From NCBI GenBank assembly GCA_009911505.1, contig QXXL01000033.1, forward strand, positions 61,576 to 125,575: a stretch of DNA of 64,000 bases, written 5' to 3'. The stretch is from Lachnospiraceae bacterium. Lineage in GTDB: Bacteria > Bacillota > Clostridia > Lachnospirales > Lachnospiraceae. This document shows positions 8,738 to 17,353 of this stretch, piece by piece. The number at the start of each line of letters is the position of its first letter. The first letter of the stretch is position 1. Position numbers and translations under genes: made by a program. The notes under the pieces were generated by a model. It was not told the origin of the DNA and searched no databases. It was given only the letters and a program-made list of their open reading frames with translations.

Positions 8738-9601
8738 TTACAAGAAAAAATGTTTGTAAGGGACAGTGTTGACAATTGGGTGGTTGATGCCGTGGAACTG
8801 GCATCCGTCCTCACCGTAGCAGGTTCCGTGATCGGAACAGCAGATGACAAATGTATCGCCCCGTTTTTCTTTCCAGCCAGCAAACAGGCGCCCTAATTCC
8901 CCGTCTACATACCGAAGCGCTGCTGCATGGCTTTCTATACTGTCGGAAGAAGCGCCGTCCAGGTAAAAATAATTGGGGTAATGGATGGCGTCAATATTTA
9001 AATAGAGGAAAATTCTTTCCTTTGGGTTTTTCTTTTCCAGTTTTTTCAACAGAAAATCTACCTGGTTTTTAGTACTGTCCTTAACCGGGCAGGCAAAAGA
9101 CGGGTTCCAATAGCTCTTATTAAAATATCCAGGAAATACGTTGCCAAGGTCAGAGCGTTTGTCGAAAAACGCCACGCCCCCTACACACCAGGTATCGTAG
9201 CCATCATGTGAGAGCCCCTCCATAATTGTGCTCCCCGAAAATCCGTAAGCTTTGTCCGGGGCTTTTTTTCCAAGGCCGATGGAGGATGGGAAAAACAATA
9301 GCTCTCTATCCGCCACAGTTTTGGCATCATACCGGCAGGGAAGAAAACCGGCAAACATGGCGTGGTGGGAGGGGAGGGTAAAGTTGCCTGGCGCCTGGCA
9401 TTTTTGCCATGTGCCATATCTATTTAAAACCGGAGTATTTTGGGCTGCTTCTTCTTGTACCGCTACGTCATAGCGCAGTGTATCTAAGCATATTAGAAGT
9501 ATGTCGCAGATTCCTACGACGTTTGCCATATCAATAGAAGGAGCCTTTTGCTGCTTTGAAGAAAGCAGGCGTAAAGGCACTTCGTTGCTGTGTTCGTCCA
9601 T
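8738..9601 (-). CDS. STM4013-type hydrolase, alkaline phosphatase/sulfatase superfamily
   Basis: 287 aa. Metal-binding Asp residues in DILLICLDTLRYD (Asp33, Asp40), a probable nucleophile Thr75 in NFTLPSHHAMFAG, and a late CSDHGTCYG...HGINH block fit the metal-dependent alkaline-phosphatase superfamily. There is no signal peptide, so it should be cytoplasmic, unlike most sulfatases. No CxPxR sulfatase-maturation motif is seen, so phosphatase or phosphodiester/phosphonate chemistry is likelier than sulfatase. The start at 9601 has GGAGG upstream; an internal Met25 (MANVVGICDIL) matches where I remember family members starting. The stop of the upstream gene is immediately adjacent. Confidence 0.78.
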   Translation of the reverse strand: MDEHSNEVPLRLLSSKQQKAPSIDMANVVGICDILLICLDTLRYDVAVQEEAAQNTPVLNRYGTWQKCQAPGNFTLPSHHAMFAGFLPCRYDAKTVADRELLFFPSSIGLGKKAPDKAYGFSGSTIMEGLSHDGYDTWCVGGVAFFDKRSDLGNVFPGYFNKSYWNPSFACPVKDSTKNQVDFLLKKLEKKNPKERIFLYLNIDAIHYPNYFYLDGASSDSIESHAAALRYVDGELGRLFAGWKEKRGDTFVICCSDHGTCYGEDGCQFHGINHPIVNTVPYKHFFL

Positions 9602-9602
9602 A

Positions 9603-10664
9603 TTATTGTTCCTCCATTCGTTTTAGTATCCCAGCCTGCCGGCAGTAAATAGTATTTTTATCAAAAATATCCTGGTAAATTAGGTCGCCTTGCGCATTCA
9701 TTTCGATAATCCGGGGCGTTAGGCTTTCTTTTTCAAGTAAAATATCAATTCCAGCATAAAGGAGCCCGGGAAAAAGCCCCATAGCTTTCTGGCAAAGCCC
9801 CGTAATCCTTTCCCGTACAACGGCAGGAATCCCAAGTGAATTGAAGTTTAAGGGGCGGTTATTTAACTGCAGGTTGGTAATTGGCCCCTTAGATAGCCTG
9901 GCTAACAGATAGTCTGCCCTTTGGTCCTGCACAACAACGCGCAGGTCATAGGAATATCCCTGATGAGAGGCTTTTGCATACCAGCGTTCTATGATGCATT
10001 CTGTTTGTAAAAGCTCATTTAACAGAGAAAGGATTTGTGTTTTATCTGTAAAGCAGCGCAGGCGCCCGGTGTTTGAGAGACCATGCTTTGGATGGATTGC
10101 AGCACAGGTGTAAAGCGCCATCCGGCCGCTGCGGGGATGTACGCGTAATGCGGATACGCCTGCTGCACCAGAGCCGTTGGCTGGTTTGATAAAGGCCTGG
10201 TTAACGCGGTGTATTTGCATAGTATCCAAAAGCTGCTCGGTATGGCAGATGGTGCGGCAGTCTGTTTGGGCAGTTTTGCCGTGCGGCAAAGTTTTGGCCA
10301 GCAGCTCTGTAACGGGAAGCCCGGCGTGGGATAAGGTATTTTTACAGCTGGATTTGTCTAGCAGGGCGGCGATAGCAGACGGGTGGTTTAAAAACCGGAT
10401 ATTATAGGTATCCGCCGCACTCTTTAAGCTTGAGAGCTGCTGCTTGTATTCTTGTGCCAGATTGTCCAGTTCGTTTAAATAAGGGCTGTCCCAGTGGGGC
10501 GGATCAATTTTCATAAGGATTTGTTCGTTAGAAAATTGCTTAAGCTGCCTTTGCCAGTCATTCCAATCCAGAAAAAAGAGGGGCAGCCCGGCCTGGGCTG
10601 CTGCCCTCTTAAAATAGTTGGTCCTTCTGGTATCCGGAACACCTAACAGAACTGCCCGGCTCAT
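9603..10664 (-). CDS. STM4014-type ATP-grasp-like protein
   Basis: 353 aa. The N-terminal region (residues 1-40, RAVLLGVPDTRRTNYFKR) looks Rossmann-like. From residue ~155 the ATP-grasp pattern is visible: IKPANGSGAAG (lysine and glycine-rich loop), YSYDLRVVVQ (DxR), and near the C-terminus YAGIDILLE and IIEMNAQGD, the metal-binding Asp/Glu/Asn set. Such proteins ligate a carboxylate to an amine or thiol at the expense of ATP. It overlaps the LRR gene upstream by 4 nt (translational coupling) and its stop abuts the hydrolase gene. Which acid or acceptor it uses cannot be read from sequence. Confidence 0.75.
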   Translation of the reverse strand: MSRAVLLGVPDTRRTNYFKRAAAQAGLPLFFLDWNDWQRQLKQFSNEQILMKIDPPHWDSPYLNELDNLAQEYKQQLSSLKSAADTYNIRFLNHPSAIAALLDKSSCKNTLSHAGLPVTELLAKTLPHGKTAQTDCRTICHTEQLLDTMQIHRVNQAFIKPANGSGAAGVSALRVHPRSGRMALYTCAAIHPKHGLSNTGRLRCFTDKTQILSLLNELLQTECIIERWYAKASHQGYSYDLRVVVQDQRADYLLARLSKGPITNLQLNNRPLNFNSLGIPAVVRERITGLCQKAMGLFPGLLYAGIDILLEKESLTPRIIEMNAQGDLIYQDIFDKNTIYCRQAGILKRMEEQ

Positions 10665-11533
10665 TCGGTCAGCATGGCAATCATAAAGATATCGCCATCG
10701 TCTTCATCTGCTTCACATTGTTCCGATATATCGGTTTCAATGGGGAGCCGGCTTATTTTTTGTTCCATATCATCCGTCATATAATGGTAGTGCACATCCA
10801 GCTTTTTAATATTGGGAAGCGAAGGGAGTCTTTCTAAAAGGAGCGCGCCCCCTTTGTCTGTGAGTGTCCCGCATGAGAGGTCAAGCGTGTGGATTTGCCG
10901 GATATATTTGCAGTCTAGTACAATTTCTGTAAGCTCGTCTTGCATTTCGCTGTTTGCAATCCCAAGATAGGAGAGCTTGGGGAAATCAGAATTTTCTAAC
11001 AACTGTTTTATGGTGTCTGCGTCGCCGTCAAAGCCATAGTAGTCAACCCCGATGTAAAGCAGCAGTTTTTTCAGGTTAGGAAGCTTGGCATTTTGTATTT
11101 CCTGGATGATAGATTCCGGAAGGCCACCGCAAATGATGGTTAGGGATTCTAAATTTTCATGGGAAGTAATCCCAAGCGCCAGATCGGTGCTGCCTTTGAT
11201 GGTGAGCTCCTTAAGCTGCGGCATAGCAGCCCACAGTTTGCTGTAATTCCCCTGCATAATCCAGGATACCTCGCAGTCTTCATAATCCATATCGCCGACA
11301 AACAGGCTTTTAATATGGGAAAAACGGTCTGTATGAGCTGCAATGCCATCAATAAGCGGCTGGCAGCTTTCTTCCCAGGGGCCGCCCCATGAACCGATAA
11401 CAATGCCGTCAAGCCCAGTAAATTCCGGATCAGATAAAATGTTTTCAATCATAGTGGCTGCATTTTTGCCTTCGCTTTCGTACTGCTCATAGTCGTAAGC
11501 GTACCGTTTTAATCTGTAGCTTTCAGATTCCAT
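10661..11533 (-). CDS. STM4015-type leucine-rich-repeat protein
   Basis: 290 aa, first gene of the five-gene STM4011-4015-type operon. Residues ~95-265 hold several leucine-rich repeats (LKELTIKGS, LESLTIICGGLP, LKKLLLYIG, LSYLGIANSE, IHTLDLSCGTL, IKKLDVHYH). The N-terminus has the GIVIGSWGGPWEES block. The last ~25 residues leave the repeat fold and are very acidic, then hydrophobic (ADEDDGDIFMIAMLTE). No signal peptide. GGAGG lies upstream of the start. A role as scaffold, or as a carrier whose tail is modified by its neighbours, is only inference. Confidence 0.75.
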   Translation of the reverse strand: MESESYRLKRYAYDYEQYESEGKNAATMIENILSDPEFTGLDGIVIGSWGGPWEESCQPLIDGIAAHTDRFSHIKSLFVGDMDYEDCEVSWIMQGNYSKLWAAMPQLKELTIKGSTDLALGITSHENLESLTIICGGLPESIIQEIQNAKLPNLKKLLLYIGVDYYGFDGDADTIKQLLENSDFPKLSYLGIANSEMQDELTEIVLDCKYIRQIHTLDLSCGTLTDKGGALLLERLPSLPNIKKLDVHYHYMTDDMEQKISRLPIETDISEQCEADEDDGDIFMIAMLTE

Positions 11534-11572
11534 TTTGATACCTCCGTTTGGGTTGGTTGAATGACAAAAATA

Positions 11573-12913
11573 TTATTTGTTGCTTCTGCGCCAAATCTTT
11601 AATTTTTCTGCTTCAGAGGTCAGTTCGTCCCTGAAATCCGGATGTGCAATAGAAATCAGCGCTTCAGCGCGTTCCCATGCGGATTTGCCCTTTAGGTTTA
11701 CCTTGCCGTATTCTGTTACAACATAATGTACATTGGCGCGGGTATCCGTTACGATTGAGCCAGGGTTTAGTGTAGGAAGGATACGGGATTTTATCTGCCC
11801 GTCCTTTGTCTTATAGGAAGAGGAGCAGCAGATGAAACTTTTGCCCCCGTTGGAAAGGTACGCCCCTAATACAAAGTCAAGCTGCCCGCCTGCGCCGCTG
11901 ATATGCTTGGTGCCTGCGGATTCTGCGTTCACCTGTCCGAATAGATCCAAATCTACGGCGTTGTTGATGGAAATAAAATTATCCAGTGCAGAGATGGAGC
12001 GGATATCATTGGTATAGCTTACCGGGGCGCTCAAAAGCTCTGGGTTGTTGTCAATGTAGTCATACATTTTCTTAGTGCCGCATCCAAATGCAAACGCCTG
12101 CCGGTAACGGTCAATGTTTTTCTTAGAACCGTTAATCTTCCCTGCTTTTGCGATATCCACAAATGCATCGACATACATTTCCGTATGTACGCCAAGATCC
12201 TTTAAATCCGATTCGGCAATCATGGAGCCTACCGTGTTGGGCATACCTCCGATGCCGAGCTGTAAGCAGGCGCCATTAGGGATTTCTTCTACGATTAGTT
12301 TGGCAACTGCAATATCGACATCTGTCGGCGCACCGCCCGCGCCAAGCTCTCCGATGGCAGGGTTTTCCCCTTCGACAATATAGTCTACCTGGGAAATATG
12401 GATGCCGTTTTCAAAACCGCCAAGGCAGCGGGGCATATTTTGGTTGACTTCTACAATGATTTTTTGGGAAGTTTCGCAGACGGCCATCATATGGGAAGCA
12501 TTGGGGCCAAAGTTAAAATAGCCGTGCTTGTCCATCGGGGAAACTTGGAACATGGCAACATTGTCCGGGGTAATGGATTCCCTGTAGTAGCGTGGCAGTT
12601 CCGAATAACGGATGGGGGCATAGTAGGCACAGCCCCGGGCAATTAATTTACGTTCTATGCCGGACATATGCCATGAGTTCCAGGTAAAATGCTTCCCTGC
12701 GTCTTCGCGCTCAAAAACGGCAGGGACTTTTAAAAGGATACCGCCGCGCAGCTTGACATCAGTCAATTCGTCTGTGCGCTTAGCAAGTGCCTTATCTAAA
12801 GCGTCTACGGTGGCATTGCACCAGCCATAATCAACCCAGTCGCCAGACTTTACGGTTTTTACCGCTTCGTCTGCTGTAACTAGTTTTTGTGCGTATTCTT
12901 TAGCGTAATCCAT
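11573..12913 (-). CDS. butyryl-CoA:acetate / 4-hydroxybutyrate-type CoA-transferase
   Basis: 446 aa, full family length. The catalytic glutamate is probably Glu245 in [22 protein letters not shown] and [13 protein letters not shown] are the CoA-binding signatures of this acyl-CoA transferase family. The enzyme moves CoA between an acyl-CoA and acetate; butyryl-CoA:acetate transfer is the final step of butyrate formation in many Lachnospiraceae. The exact acyl substrate cannot be fixed here (4-hydroxybutyrate or propionate are alternatives). AGGAGG precedes the start at 12913. Only 39 nt separate its stop from the LRR gene on the same strand and no terminator is visible there. Confidence 0.85.
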   Translation of the reverse strand: MDYAKEYAQKLVTADEAVKTVKSGDWVDYGWCNATVDALDKALAKRTDELTDVKLRGGILLKVPAVFEREDAGKHFTWNSWHMSGIERKLIARGCAYYAPIRYSELPRYYRESITPDNVAMFQVSPMDKHGYFNFGPNASHMMAVCETSQKIIVEVNQNMPRCLGGFENGIHISQVDYIVEGENPAIGELGAGGAPTDVDIAVAKLIVEEIPNGACLQLGIGGMPNTVGSMIAESDLKDLGVHTEMYVDAFVDIAKAGKINGSKKNIDRYRQAFAFGCGTKKMYDYIDNNPELLSAPVSYTNDIRSISALDNFISINNAVDLDLFGQVNAESAGTKHISGAGGQLDFVLGAYLSNGGKSFICCSSSYKTKDGQIKSRILPTLNPGSIVTDTRANVHYVVTEYGKVNLKGKSAWERAEALISIAHPDFRDELTSEAEKLKIWRRSNK

Positions 12914-12948
12914 AGTTAATTTACCTCCTGTGGCATTTTATTTTTTTC

Positions 12949-12954
12949 ATTATA
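12949..12954 (-). promoter_or_regulatory. candidate -10 box for the CoA-transferase gene
   Basis: TATAAT on the minus strand about 36 nt upstream of the start codon. The best -35-like match (TTGTTT) is 20 nt further up, longer than ideal, so confidence is modest. Confidence 0.4.
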
Positions 12955-13050
12955 GTAACATGCCTGAAAGGAAAAAACAAGGCTCGTATTGGCGGATTTC
13001 TCCAAAGCGCTTACCTGCTGCCAACAGGCCTTGCCTTACTTTAGGAAGCA

Positions 13051-13077
13051 AAAAACCCTGCCATACAAATGGCAGGG
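13051..13077 (-). terminator. rho-independent terminator of the transglycosylase gene
   Basis: Perfect 9-bp inverted repeat CCCTGCCAT/ATGGCAGGG (13056-13064 and 13069-13077, loop ACAA), followed on the minus strand by five T. Confidence 0.85.
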
Positions 13078-13093
13078 TAATAAAAAACGGTAT

Positions 13094-13930
13094 TTAAATA
13101 ACCTGGGCTGTTTCTTTTGCCTGTGAAACCTCCGGTACCTGGCCGCCTGAGAGGTTCTGGTACGCGATATAACTGTCAGGCAGGACTTCTTCGGCTTCTT
13201 CCTCCTCTGCGTTGTCACCGGATCCGGATGAGATCACAGAAAGGGAAAGGGCAAGCCCAGTTTCTTCTTGTCCCAAAAGGGAAGTGAGGTATTTCATATA
13301 ATCGTCGTAAGAAAAAATCTCTGTCAGGATTTCCCCCGCAAGCTGGTTTAAATCCTGGTATGTAACGCTGCGGTCGCCATTTACTGTGCTCTCGGCGGCA
13401 TAGACGGTTTCTTTGTTTGGGACGGTTACGCCATCCGTAAGGTACTGCGTAATCTTGGCGACGTAATTTTGTGTCTCCGCAAATGGCGGGATGCCCCCGT
13501 ATTTGTCTACATTATTGCTGCCAGCATTGTAGGCGGCGAGGGCAAGGGAAACATTGCCGTTATATTTGTCAAGCATTTGTCGGATATACTTGGCGCCGCC
13601 CATGACATTCTGATAAGGATCGTATGCATTGGTGACACCAAGGCTTGCCGCGGTTGCGGGCATAAGCTGCATCAGTCCTTGGGCGCCGCTTCTGCTGGTC
13701 GCGTTCGGGTTAAAATTGGATTCCTGCTTGGTCATGGCTTTTAAAAGATCAATGGATACGCCATAGGTCTGCGCGGCCTCGGCAAAGATGTCTTCTAAGT
13801 TCTTGTCTGTCTTTAAATAAGAAGAAAAATCCACACCCCTGGAACTTTCATCCTGTGCGGGCTGCTGTGTTATCGTGTCGGACGCTGCTACGGCAGCGCG
13901 TAAGGCTTCTAAAGCTGAAATATTTGTCAT
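13094..13930 (-). CDS. lytic transglycosylase (SLT domain)
   Basis: 278 aa from the ATG at 13930, chosen because AAAGGAGTG lies about 10 nt upstream; the frame is open 15 codons further but without a site. An SLT/goose-lysozyme-like domain spans residues ~45-165: catalytic Glu in MTKQESNFNP, then GAQGLMQLMPATA and ALAAYNAGSNNV, all diagnostic. It cleaves peptidoglycan glycan strands. No clear signal peptide, as in several Clostridia homologues encoded near flagellar or wall genes, so the export route is unclear. The C-terminal ~100 residues are low-complexity and acidic. Monocistronic, with its own terminator. Confidence 0.85.
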   Translation of the reverse strand: MTNISALEALRAAVAASDTITQQPAQDESSRGVDFSSYLKTDKNLEDIFAEAAQTYGVSIDLLKAMTKQESNFNPNATSRSGAQGLMQLMPATAASLGVTNAYDPYQNVMGGAKYIRQMLDKYNGNVSLALAAYNAGSNNVDKYGGIPPFAETQNYVAKITQYLTDGVTVPNKETVYAAESTVNGDRSVTYQDLNQLAGEILTEIFSYDDYMKYLTSLLGQEETGLALSLSVISSGSGDNAEEEEAEEVLPDSYIAYQNLSGGQVPEVSQAKETAQVI

Positions 13931-14097
13931 GGCAGATGAACACTCCTTTATAAAATAAAAACCATACTTGACCATACTATATCATATTTTCCGGTAAAAA
14001 TGAAGCAAATTTTTAAAAAATGATTGAATTTTAAAATGCCCTGGTGTAGAGTAAAACCGTGCTACAAACTATACGGTAAGAGAAAGAGGGGTGGAAG

Positions 14098-14811
14098 ATG
14101 TATAAAAAAGCATTCCGGGCGGCATTTCCCTATACGGTTCCGGTTTTGACAGGATATCTTTTTATCGGGATTGCCTTTGGCGTCATGTTCCAGGAAAAAG
14201 GGTACCATGTCCTGTGGGCCGTATTGATGAGCCTTTTGGTGTATGCTGGCAGCGGCCAGTACCTGGCAGTGAATTTCTTTGCACCGGGAGTAAGCTTTAT
14301 AGATATCATTTTTATGACGTTTATGGTAAATGTGCGTCATATTTTTTATGGGCTGTCCCTGCTTAAGCGTTTTGGGGAAATGGGGAAAAAGAGGCTTTAT
14401 ATGATATTTTCGCTGACAGACGAAACGTATTCGCTATTCTTTGTTACGAAGGTGCCAAAGGATGTGCCAGAAGATAAGTTTTTGTTTGCGGTTGCGGTAT
14501 TGGATCAGGCGTATTGGGTAGCAGGTTCTGCAATTGGGGCATTGGCGGGGTCTTTGATCCCATTTAATGCAGAAGGTATTGATTTTGCTATGACGGCTCT
14601 TTTTATAGTTATTTTTGTGGAACAGTGGCTTGCAGGCGGAAACCGGATCCCGGCGGCAATTGGGCTGGTATTTTCTGGAGTGCTGAGGGTGGTAGCAGGC
14701 AGCGGTAATTTTATTTTGCCGTCAATGATTTGTATTATGCTCTGCCTGGTTTCGTGCAGGAAGTATATTGAGAAAGAAAATCAGGAAGGAAGGGATGAAA
14801 ATGCCAGTTAG
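14098..14811 (+). CDS. azlC: AzlC family branched-chain amino acid exporter, large subunit
   Basis: 237 aa, strongly hydrophobic with about five membrane segments. GYLFIGIAFGVMFQ, YAGSGQYLAVNF and MTFMVNVRHIFYGLSL are AzlC signatures. It works as the large subunit of a two-part exporter of branched-chain amino acids in the cytoplasmic membrane. AAAGAGGGGTGG precedes the start. It overlaps azlD by 17 nt, so the two are translationally coupled. Confidence 0.88.
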   Translation: MYKKAFRAAFPYTVPVLTGYLFIGIAFGVMFQEKGYHVLWAVLMSLLVYAGSGQYLAVNFFAPGVSFIDIIFMTFMVNVRHIFYGLSLLKRFGEMGKKRLYMIFSLTDETYSLFFVTKVPKDVPEDKFLFAVAVLDQAYWVAGSAIGALAGSLIPFNAEGIDFAMTALFIVIFVEQWLAGGNRIPAAIGLVFSGVLRVVAGSGNFILPSMICIMLCLVSCRKYIEKENQEGRDENAS

Positions 14812-15133
14812 TGCAGGCAGGTCGTTGTCTATTATAGCTGTAGTTGCGATAGTGACTTTTTTAACGCGGGCAATACCATTTTTGGTTTTTCCGAAGGGGA
14901 AGGAAATTCCGTCTAAGGTGCTATACCTTGGCAAGGTGCTGCCGCCAGCGGTAATTGGGATGTTAATCGTGTATTGTTTTCGGAATGTAGATTTTTTGGC
15001 AAAGCCGCATGGGGCGGCGGAGCTGATTGCTTCGGTGGTAGTTGTGGCCCTGCATGTATGGAAGAGGAATAATCTGCTTAGTATTGGGGTGGGTACAGTG
15101 CTTTATATGTGCCTGGTACAAAAGGTGTTTTAA
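14795..15133 (+). CDS. azlD: AzlD family branched-chain amino acid exporter, small subunit
   Basis: 112 aa from ATG 14795 (ATG 14801 is equally possible); AGGAAGGAAGG at 14783-14793 supports a start in this region rather than the upstream TTG. Three to four membrane helices, with the TRAIPFLVFPK motif and a typical small-subunit length. Partner of AzlC, encoded immediately upstream with overlapping reading frames. Confidence 0.85.
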   Translation: MKMPVSAGRSLSIIAVVAIVTFLTRAIPFLVFPKGKEIPSKVLYLGKVLPPAVIGMLIVYCFRNVDFLAKPHGAAELIASVVVVALHVWKRNNLLSIGVGTVLYMCLVQKVF

Positions 15134-15200
15134 TTTAAACCCCTGAGTATGGATCTTTTGTTGCCCACTCCCTATAGTTCGCTCTAAAGGATATTTATAT

Positions 15201-15212
15201 CTTGACATCAAG
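15201..15212. promoter_or_regulatory. candidate operator: palindrome over the -35 box
   Basis: CTTGA-CA-TCAAG is a perfect 5+5 inverted repeat that contains the -35 hexamer of the promoter below. A regulator bound here would block RNA polymerase; autoregulation by the TrmB-like product of the next gene is a natural guess. Confidence 0.4.
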
Positions 15213-15230
15213 CTTTATATTTGTTATAGT
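15202..15230 (+). promoter_or_regulatory. sigma-A promoter for the TrmB-like regulator and lysA
   Basis: TTGACA (15202-15207), 17-nt spacer, TATAGT (15225-15230), about 33 nt before the start codon. Confidence 0.75.
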
Positions 15231-15262
15231 TTTCCTAAAAGGTACTACTAACGGGGGAGAAT

Positions 15263-16000
15263 ATGGATGCCAATTATTTAATTGAAAGCCTGATGTGTTT
15301 TGGCCTGACAAGGCAAGAGGCAACGGTTTATCTTTGCCTTTCACAAAATGGAGGGATGACTGGCTATGAAGCCGCAAAACAGACCGGGATTTCCCGTTCC
15401 AATGCTTATGGCGCTTTGGCTGGGCTTGTGGAAAAAGGGGCGGCATATACTACGGAAGATGCCGCAGTCCGTTATTATGCAGTTGTCTCAGACGAGTTTT
15501 GCGCCAATAAAATACATACATTAGAGGAATTAAAAAAACAGCTTCATATGCAGATGCCTGCTCCAAAAATAGAAGCGGAAGGATATATAACGATCACTGG
15601 AGATACACACATCCAGGATAAAGCCAGGAATATGGTTGATGGCGCAAAAGAGAGGGTATACTTGTCCATGACAGCAGGCTATGTATCATTTTTTGAGGAT
15701 GTGATTACGAAAGCGTCAAAAGAAGGTAAAAAAACGGTCCTTTTGACGGACAAGCCCCTGGTTTTGCCGGAGGTGGTTGTTTATGAGACGGGTGAGAAAG
15801 GAAAACAGATTGGCGTTATTGCCGATTCGGCATATGTGCTGACAGGGGAATTTGGCAGGGGGCAGACGAGCCGCTGCCTGTATACGGGGCAGCCCAATTT
15901 TGTTCAGGTATTTAAAGATTCTATGCGCAATGAGATAAAACTGGTACAGATTTTGAAGGGAGAAAAAGGACGTGAAGAAAAAACCATTTGTAACAATTGA
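15263..16000 (+). CDS. TrmB family transcriptional regulator
   Basis: 245 aa. Residues 1-70 form a winged helix-turn-helix (LTRQEATVYLCLSQNGG, then AAKQTGISRSNAYGALAGLVEKG), typical of TrmB/Arc-type regulators. A helical linker follows at ~90-105, and residues 110-235 are the phospholipase-D-like effector domain seen in TrmB proteins. GGGGGAG precedes the ATG. The 3' end overlaps lysA by 29 nt, so both are made from the same transcript; control of diaminopimelate/lysine-related expression is inferred from this linkage only. Confidence 0.8.
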   Translation: MDANYLIESLMCFGLTRQEATVYLCLSQNGGMTGYEAAKQTGISRSNAYGALAGLVEKGAAYTTEDAAVRYYAVVSDEFCANKIHTLEELKKQLHMQMPAPKIEAEGYITITGDTHIQDKARNMVDGAKERVYLSMTAGYVSFFEDVITKASKEGKKTVLLTDKPLVLPEVVVYETGEKGKQIGVIADSAYVLTGEFGRGQTSRCLYTGQPNFVQVFKDSMRNEIKLVQILKGEKGREEKTICNN

Positions 16001-17243
16001 AAAACTACAAGAGATTGCACAAAAATATCCAACGCCGTTTTATTTGTATGACGAGAGGGGCATCCGTGAAAATGCAAAGGCAGTGAAGGAGGCGTTTGCC
16101 TGGAATAGAGGGTTCCGGGAATATTTTGCAGTGAAGGCGACGCCCAATCCATTTTTAATCCGTATTTTAAAGGAATATGGCTTTGGCTGCGACTGCTCCT
16201 CTATGACAGAGCTTTTACTTTCAGATGCGCTGGGTTTTTCTGGCGAAGGGATTATGTTTTCCTCAAATGATACTCCGGCAGAGGACTATATATTTGCAGA
16301 TAAAACGGGTGCAATTATTAATTTAGACGATTTTTCCCATATAGAGTTTCTGGAAAAGACAATAGGGAGGATACCTGAAACGATTAGCTGCCGTTATAAC
16401 CCAGGCGGGATTTTTAAAATTAGTAACGGCATTATGGACAACCCGGGCGATTCCAAATATGGTTTTACGAAAGGGCAGTTGTTTGAGGGGTTTAGGATAT
16501 TAAAGGAAAAAGGGGCAAAGAGGTTTGGCGTCCATGCTTTTTTAGCTAGCAATACCGTTACAAACGACTATTATCCGCTTTTGGCTAGGACTTTGTTTGA
16601 AACTGTAGTAGAGCTAAAGGAAGCAACCGGATGCGATATCCGTTTTATCAACCTTTCCGGAGGCGTTGGTATTCCTTATGAGCCGGGGCAAAAGCCAAAT
16701 GATATCCGTGTAATTGGGGAAGGCGTGCGCAAGGTGTTTGAAGAAGTGCTTGTGCCTGCGGGCCTTGGCGATGCGGCGATTTATACAGAAATGGGGCGCT
16801 TTATGATGGGACCTTATGGCTGCCTTGTGACAAAGGCGATTCATGAGAAGCATACTTATAAAGAATATATTGGTGTGGACGCCTGTGCCGTAAACCTGAT
16901 GCGCCCGGCAATGTATGGCGCATATCATCACATTACGGTGATGGGGAAAGAGGATGGGGAATGTGATCACAAATATGATATAGTAGGATCGCTGTGTGAA
17001 AATAATGATAAGTTTGCCATTGACCGTATGCTGCCTAGGATTGACAAAGGGGATTTGCTGGTGATCCATGATACGGGGGCGCATGGGTTTGCTATGGGAT
17101 ATAATTATAATGGCAAATTAAAGTCGGCAGAAATTTTGTTAAAAGAGGACGGGAGCTTTGAGCTGATCCGGCGGGCGGAAACGCCAAAGGATTATTTTGC
17201 TACATTTGATTGTTTTGATATATTGAAGGATATGAAATTATAG
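15972..17243 (+). CDS. lysA: diaminopimelate decarboxylase
   Basis: 423 aa. A PLP-dependent fold III decarboxylase that converts meso-diaminopimelate to lysine. The PLP lysine is in YFAVKATPNP near the N-terminus; NLSGGVGIPYEPGQKP, the phosphate-binding TEMGRFMMGPYG and the VGSLCENNDKFA motif with the active-site Cys of the second subunit are all present. GTG start at 15972 inside the regulator gene, with AGGGAG upstream. The sequence resembles the divergent LysA-like group of Clostridia, so a related decarboxylation is possible. Confidence 0.85.
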   Translation: MKKKPFVTIEKLQEIAQKYPTPFYLYDERGIRENAKAVKEAFAWNRGFREYFAVKATPNPFLIRILKEYGFGCDCSSMTELLLSDALGFSGEGIMFSSNDTPAEDYIFADKTGAIINLDDFSHIEFLEKTIGRIPETISCRYNPGGIFKISNGIMDNPGDSKYGFTKGQLFEGFRILKEKGAKRFGVHAFLASNTVTNDYYPLLARTLFETVVELKEATGCDIRFINLSGGVGIPYEPGQKPNDIRVIGEGVRKVFEEVLVPAGLGDAAIYTEMGRFMMGPYGCLVTKAIHEKHTYKEYIGVDACAVNLMRPAMYGAYHHITVMGKEDGECDHKYDIVGSLCENNDKFAIDRMLPRIDKGDLLVIHDTGAHGFAMGYNYNGKLKSAEILLKEDGSFELIRRAETPKDYFATFDCFDILKDMKL

Positions 17244-17293
17244 GGTTTTCTAAGAAGCTTAAAAAAATAGCTTAAAGAAATATAAAAATTCCC

Positions 17294-17322
17294 TTGCATT
17301 TTTTTGTGGGTTATGATATTAT
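17294..17322 (+). promoter_or_regulatory. promoter of tRNA-Leu
   Basis: TTGCAT (17294-17299), 17-nt spacer, TATTAT (17317-17322), 31 nt before the tRNA 5' end. Confidence 0.65.
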
Positions 17323-17353
17323 ACATTTTGTCCGATTACAAGTCGAACAAAAT

